From a virus, in IMG/VR virus record IMGVR_UViG_3300042445_002079, positions 1 through 31,583 of that record: a stretch of DNA of 31,583 bases; one strand, 5' to 3'. Below the pieces are notes generated by a model, which ran no database searches, had not been told where the DNA came from, and saw nothing but the letters and a program-made list of their open reading frames with translations. Shown here piece after piece: positions 29,075 to 31,583 of the stretch (the stretch's first letter is position 1; the number at the start of each line of letters is the position of its first letter). The translations under genes and the position numbers were made by a program.

Positions 29075-29590
29075 TCAGCGTCCAGTCAACAACCGATTCA
29101 ATTCTTCTGGGGTAGCAGCGTTCTGGATCGCGGCCAGAGCAGCACCCTCAGAAGTCATAGGAACCGAACCTTGACTGGTTTGACTGATGGTCGTAAAAGC
29201 ATCAGCCTGCTGTTGCGAAACACCCACAGGTGGAGTGACCGTACCCGTTAGATCGAAAGGGTTTGCGCCGGTGGGAGCCGGTGCTTCCTCATTAGATCCG
29301 CCAAGGTTGAAGTTAAAGATGCTCGCGTTTTCAACGAGCCACTCATTAACAGACGATTCACTATCCACATCAGATGGAATGAACTTAGCAATAGCAGGAT
29401 TAACGCCGTTACTATTCAGGACTTCCTTCAACGTACGCTCACGAGAGGACTTCTGGAGTGAAGCAAGCTTTTCTTCAAGCTGCTTACGTTCCTTCTGTTC
29501 CTTCTTGAGTGCATCACGCAAAGCCTTTGGGCCTTCACCCTCATCGCCATACGTTTCGTCGTCGAACTCGTCCCATTGGTTGTTGCTCAT
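29075..29590 (-). CDS. Capsid scaffolding protein
   Basis: About 171 residues. A very acidic N-terminus (NNQWDEFDDETYGDEGEG) is followed by a coiled coil (LRDALKKEQKERKQLEEKLASLQ), then a Gln/Pro/Thr-rich tail and a C-terminal helix, TPEELNRLLTGR. This layout is standard for scaffolds that guide prohead assembly and then leave. ATG 29590 has GGGAG upstream and is preferred to GTG 29632. It lies just before the capsid gene. Confidence 0.82.
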   Translation of the reverse strand: MSNNQWDEFDDETYGDEGEGPKALRDALKKEQKERKQLEEKLASLQKSSRERTLKEVLNSNGVNPAIAKFIPSDVDSESSVNEWLVENASIFNFNLGGSNEEAPAPTGANPFDLTGTVTPPVGVSQQQADAFTTISQTSQGSVPMTSEGAALAAIQNAATPEELNRLLTGR

Positions 29591-29811
29591 CGCAACGTCT
29601 CCCTTACTTGTTGTAGTTTTCGCAACCCTCAACCACCGCAGGGGAAGGGTGATTGGCTGTTACTACCGGTCTCTATACTCTCCGCAGGGCCGGTCGGTCT
29701 GCGAGAGGTCTATGGGGCTACGGGTTTGCACCGCGCATAGCCGTGTGTTACTGTTCATTCACGAAGCAGGTGGTACTTGGTGGGGAAGCCTGGTGCCACC
29801 TGCTTTAAGTT
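29591..29811. other. Structured 221-bp gap before the scaffold gene
   Basis: No gene. It contains a GC-rich hairpin, GCAGGTGG 29766-29773 with CCACCTGC 29796-29803, placed just after the internal-protein gene. There is also a 7-bp stem on the minus strand, GGCTATG with CGTAGCC, around 29716-29743. A 9-bp stem with one bulge (CTCTCGCAG with CTGCGGAGAG) lies around 29677-29707. It may be an mRNA processing or attenuation site raising capsid output. Confidence 0.55.
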
Positions 29812-30645
29812 TTAGATCCCACCCTTTTCTTGGGCCAAAGATCCAGCACGGACACCAGAGGAACCACTGAACGAGGCACGTTCCTTACTAGCAAGCTTCT
29901 TTTTAGTGGTCTCCGCTTGGGCCGCACCAGCCAAACCAAAGGTTTCGGCAGTTGCCTGCTCAATACCATACTGGTCACCATAGATCTGGGACAGTTCCTG
30001 ACCACGGGTACCAAGTTGTTGGGCCTGAGCAAAACCTTGGGAAGCCTGTGCGTAAGTGAGATCTGGATTCACTTGGGTGATCTGTTCAGTCAATGTCGAG
30101 TTGATACCCTGATCCTTGGCTGCACCACTAACAGTAGCAGTGGCAATACGCTTATCAATCAGCGGCTTAGCGATCTCTGGGTCAAGGAAAGCACCCATGA
30201 GGTCAACCGAGGTAACACCGTAAAGCCTAGCGTACTCATCGCGCACCGATGATGGGGTGGAGTTAACAAAGTCATAGGCTGACTTAACCCTGTCCTGAAC
30301 CTCATTTGGGGACACATCCCCACCAATCAATTTAGCAAGGTAGTCACGGCTCATAAAATCCTTGGACAAACCATACGCGTTCATTGCGTTCATCATCTGG
30401 TTTTCAACATCCACATAGGTTGCTTCATCCAGTGGTGCAAGACCAGCTTTACGTCGAGCCTCATTACCAGCGAAACGCTTAGCGTATTCTGGCGTTTGGC
30501 GCAGCTTGAGAATAATGGTGTCATCACCATAACCGTTGCTGATGTAGTCCTTGATAAGATCAGTCAAGTCACCAAGGCCGTACTGTGCAAAGGTGGCACT
30601 GAGAAGTTCGAAGGCATCCAGGTCAGCCCCTGTTAGGTCAGCCAC
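29812..30645 (-). CDS. Internal or ejection-type virion protein
   Basis: A 277-residue helical protein from GTG 30645. Early motif ILKLRQTPEYAKRFAGNEARRKAG, then ALA-rich helices and a flexible basic tail, TTKKKLASKERASFSG. The LRQTPEY stretch resembles the LKNTKWYKNT region of its upstream neighbour, so both may share a repeat. The place between portal and scaffold suits internal (ejection) proteins of podoviruses. No enzymatic motif. Confidence 0.6.
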   Translation of the reverse strand: MADLTGADLDAFELLSATFAQYGLGDLTDLIKDYISNGYGDDTIILKLRQTPEYAKRFAGNEARRKAGLAPLDEATYVDVENQMMNAMNAYGLSKDFMSRDYLAKLIGGDVSPNEVQDRVKSAYDFVNSTPSSVRDEYARLYGVTSVDLMGAFLDPEIAKPLIDKRIATATVSGAAKDQGINSTLTEQITQVNPDLTYAQASQGFAQAQQLGTRGQELSQIYGDQYGIEQATAETFGLAGAAQAETTKKKLASKERASFSGSSGVRAGSLAQEKGGI

Positions 30646-31555
30646 TGAAACCCCACTTCTGCAAGATGCCGTTCGCTACCTTGCTGGTTTGTTCACGGGC
30701 ATTGGCTGTCTTAGCCCAACGAGGGTCTTTACGCAGATCATTCTCAAACTGCCACAACGACTTGGCTTGAGCTTTACCGGTTTCAGGGTTGATACCACTG
30801 ATCGCTTCACGGATCGTAGAATCATTCAGGTTAATGTCCTGATCGTTAATCTCAAGCAACGCACCCATGCGCTGAATGTACGGTGAAGCAATGTCCTTTA
30901 CGTTTTGACCAGCCTTGATCTGCTCCGCATACACCGGATAAGCAGAGGCAGCTTGAACACGAACATCGTTAACATAGTCTTGGAGAGTTTTAGTTCCTTT
31001 GACAATCGACTGTGCTGCCGTCTGGTAATAGTTGTCATTGTATGAGACACCATTAGCATCAGCCAAAGCACGCAACTGGTCAATGCTTGTGCCAGTTCCC
31101 CCACCAACCTGGCCCTGTTTGATTTTTACATAACCAGAAAGTGCTGCATCAAGTTGTTCAGGTTGCCAACCCTGCCGATAAAGTTGGCTGGATGCGTAGT
31201 TTAGGGTTGATTCATCAAGCGTTGCACCAACCTTAGCTGCCTGATTGATGACGGCTTGTCGAGCAGCAGCTAAACCGTTCTTATATTCCGCAGGGCGTGT
31301 TGTTCGCAAGATTTCTGTTTGTTGCCAACGCGCACTGGTGTTTTTGTACCATTTAGTATTTTTTAGTTCAGCTTGAAACTTGGTTGCGTTCCAACTACCA
31401 GCAACAGCATTAGTGAACAAACGGTTCAGTTCGGCATTTGATTGCAGAACAGCACGGTTCCAACCAACATCGGCAAGTGTTAGTGTGTCCCTGCGTGCAG
31501 GTGCCGTCTTTTTTGCCGCTGCCTTCTTAGCAGTTGCTTTCTTGGCGGTTGCCAC
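30638..31555 (-). CDS. Internal virion protein with histone-like basic N-terminus
   Basis: A 305-residue protein from GTG 31555. Residues 1-22 are a run of Lys/Ala/Thr (MATAKKATAKKAAAKKTAPA), like histone H1 tails, so DNA binding in the capsid is plausible. The remainder is helical with Gln/Ala-rich segments and Trp-containing repeats, e.g. ELKNTKWYKNT. No enzyme motif. The start shares bases with the upstream stop (TAGTG). Confidence 0.65.
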   Translation of the reverse strand: MATAKKATAKKAAAKKTAPARRDTLTLADVGWNRAVLQSNAELNRLFTNAVAGSWNATKFQAELKNTKWYKNTSARWQQTEILRTTRPAEYKNGLAAARQAVINQAAKVGATLDESTLNYASSQLYRQGWQPEQLDAALSGYVKIKQGQVGGGTGTSIDQLRALADANGVSYNDNYYQTAAQSIVKGTKTLQDYVNDVRVQAASAYPVYAEQIKAGQNVKDIASPYIQRMGALLEINDQDINLNDSTIREAISGINPETGKAQAKSLWQFENDLRKDPRWAKTANAREQTSKVANGILQKWGFSG

Positions 31556-31583
31556 TATGCACCACCACTAATGGCTGACATTA
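31555..31583 (-). CDS. C-terminal end of upstream gene (possibly portal), partial
   Basis: Only the last residues, SAISGGA preceded by a Met, and TAG at 31557-31555 are in the window. In podovirus-like gene order, portal lies between terminase and the internal proteins, so portal is the likely identity. The residues themselves are not diagnostic. Confidence 0.4.

Overview
The window looks like most of the genome of a tailed bacteriophage that infects an actinobacterium. The host call rests on a WhiB-type iron-sulfur regulator gene (WhiB proteins are essentially confined to Actinobacteria and their phages) and on a wall-degrading set that includes an Rpf-like lysozyme fold. Base composition is moderate by eye, so a low- or medium-GC actinobacterium is more likely than a Streptomyces-type host. 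No tape-measure-sized gene is present. The capsid protein resembles the N4-gp56 family, and the structural set (scaffold, capsid, fibres, adaptor, large beta-rich tail protein) fits a short-tailed (podovirus-like) virion. No integrase or tRNA gene was seen.

Layout. (1) 1-1592, minus strand: large terminase, cut off by the left edge, preceded by a DUF6321-like gene. (2) 1593-2315: about 700 bp without genes, holding an interlocked set of complementary segments (possible pseudoknot RNA) and two families of short repeats (origin or operator candidate). (3) 2316-9611, plus strand: about 22 mostly tiny genes, including a sliding clamp, WhiB, small zinc and HTH proteins, and a membrane-anchored lysozyme-like enzyme with a multi-pass membrane protein. 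Most intergenic gaps here carry the same architecture: a long hairpin, a second 7-10 bp hairpin with a five-base loop, and a TTAGGGG motif six bases before the start codon. (4) A terminator at 9691-9725 separates this arm from the convergent minus-strand replication operon, 17714-9725. That operon holds a C5 cytosine methyltransferase, Cas4/RecB-like nuclease, RHH protein, DnaB/RecA-like helicase, Hjc-like nuclease, two-part primase, exonuclease and a sigma-like factor. (5) 17893-18335: a small plus-strand two-gene unit (zinc microprotein and HExxH protein) with its own promoter candidate and a terminator. (6) 31583-18427, minus strand: virion and lysis genes, read as portal end (only the last codons), two internal or ejection-type proteins, scaffold, capsid, fibres, adaptor, tail protein, membrane proteins, holin and endolysin.

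If the genome is circular or circularly permuted, the terminase at the left edge runs straight into the gene cut by the right edge. The missing piece would be the terminase nuclease domain and the portal gene. Primase, helicase, clamp, exonuclease and recombination nucleases form a replication module, but no DNA polymerase is visible, so the phage clamp may load onto the host polymerase.

The most unusual feature is the repeated tandem-hairpin and start-associated element of the plus-strand arm. Its stems vary in sequence but keep pairing. It resembles in concept the start-associated sequences (SAS/ESAS) of cluster K mycobacteriophages, but its sequence is different.
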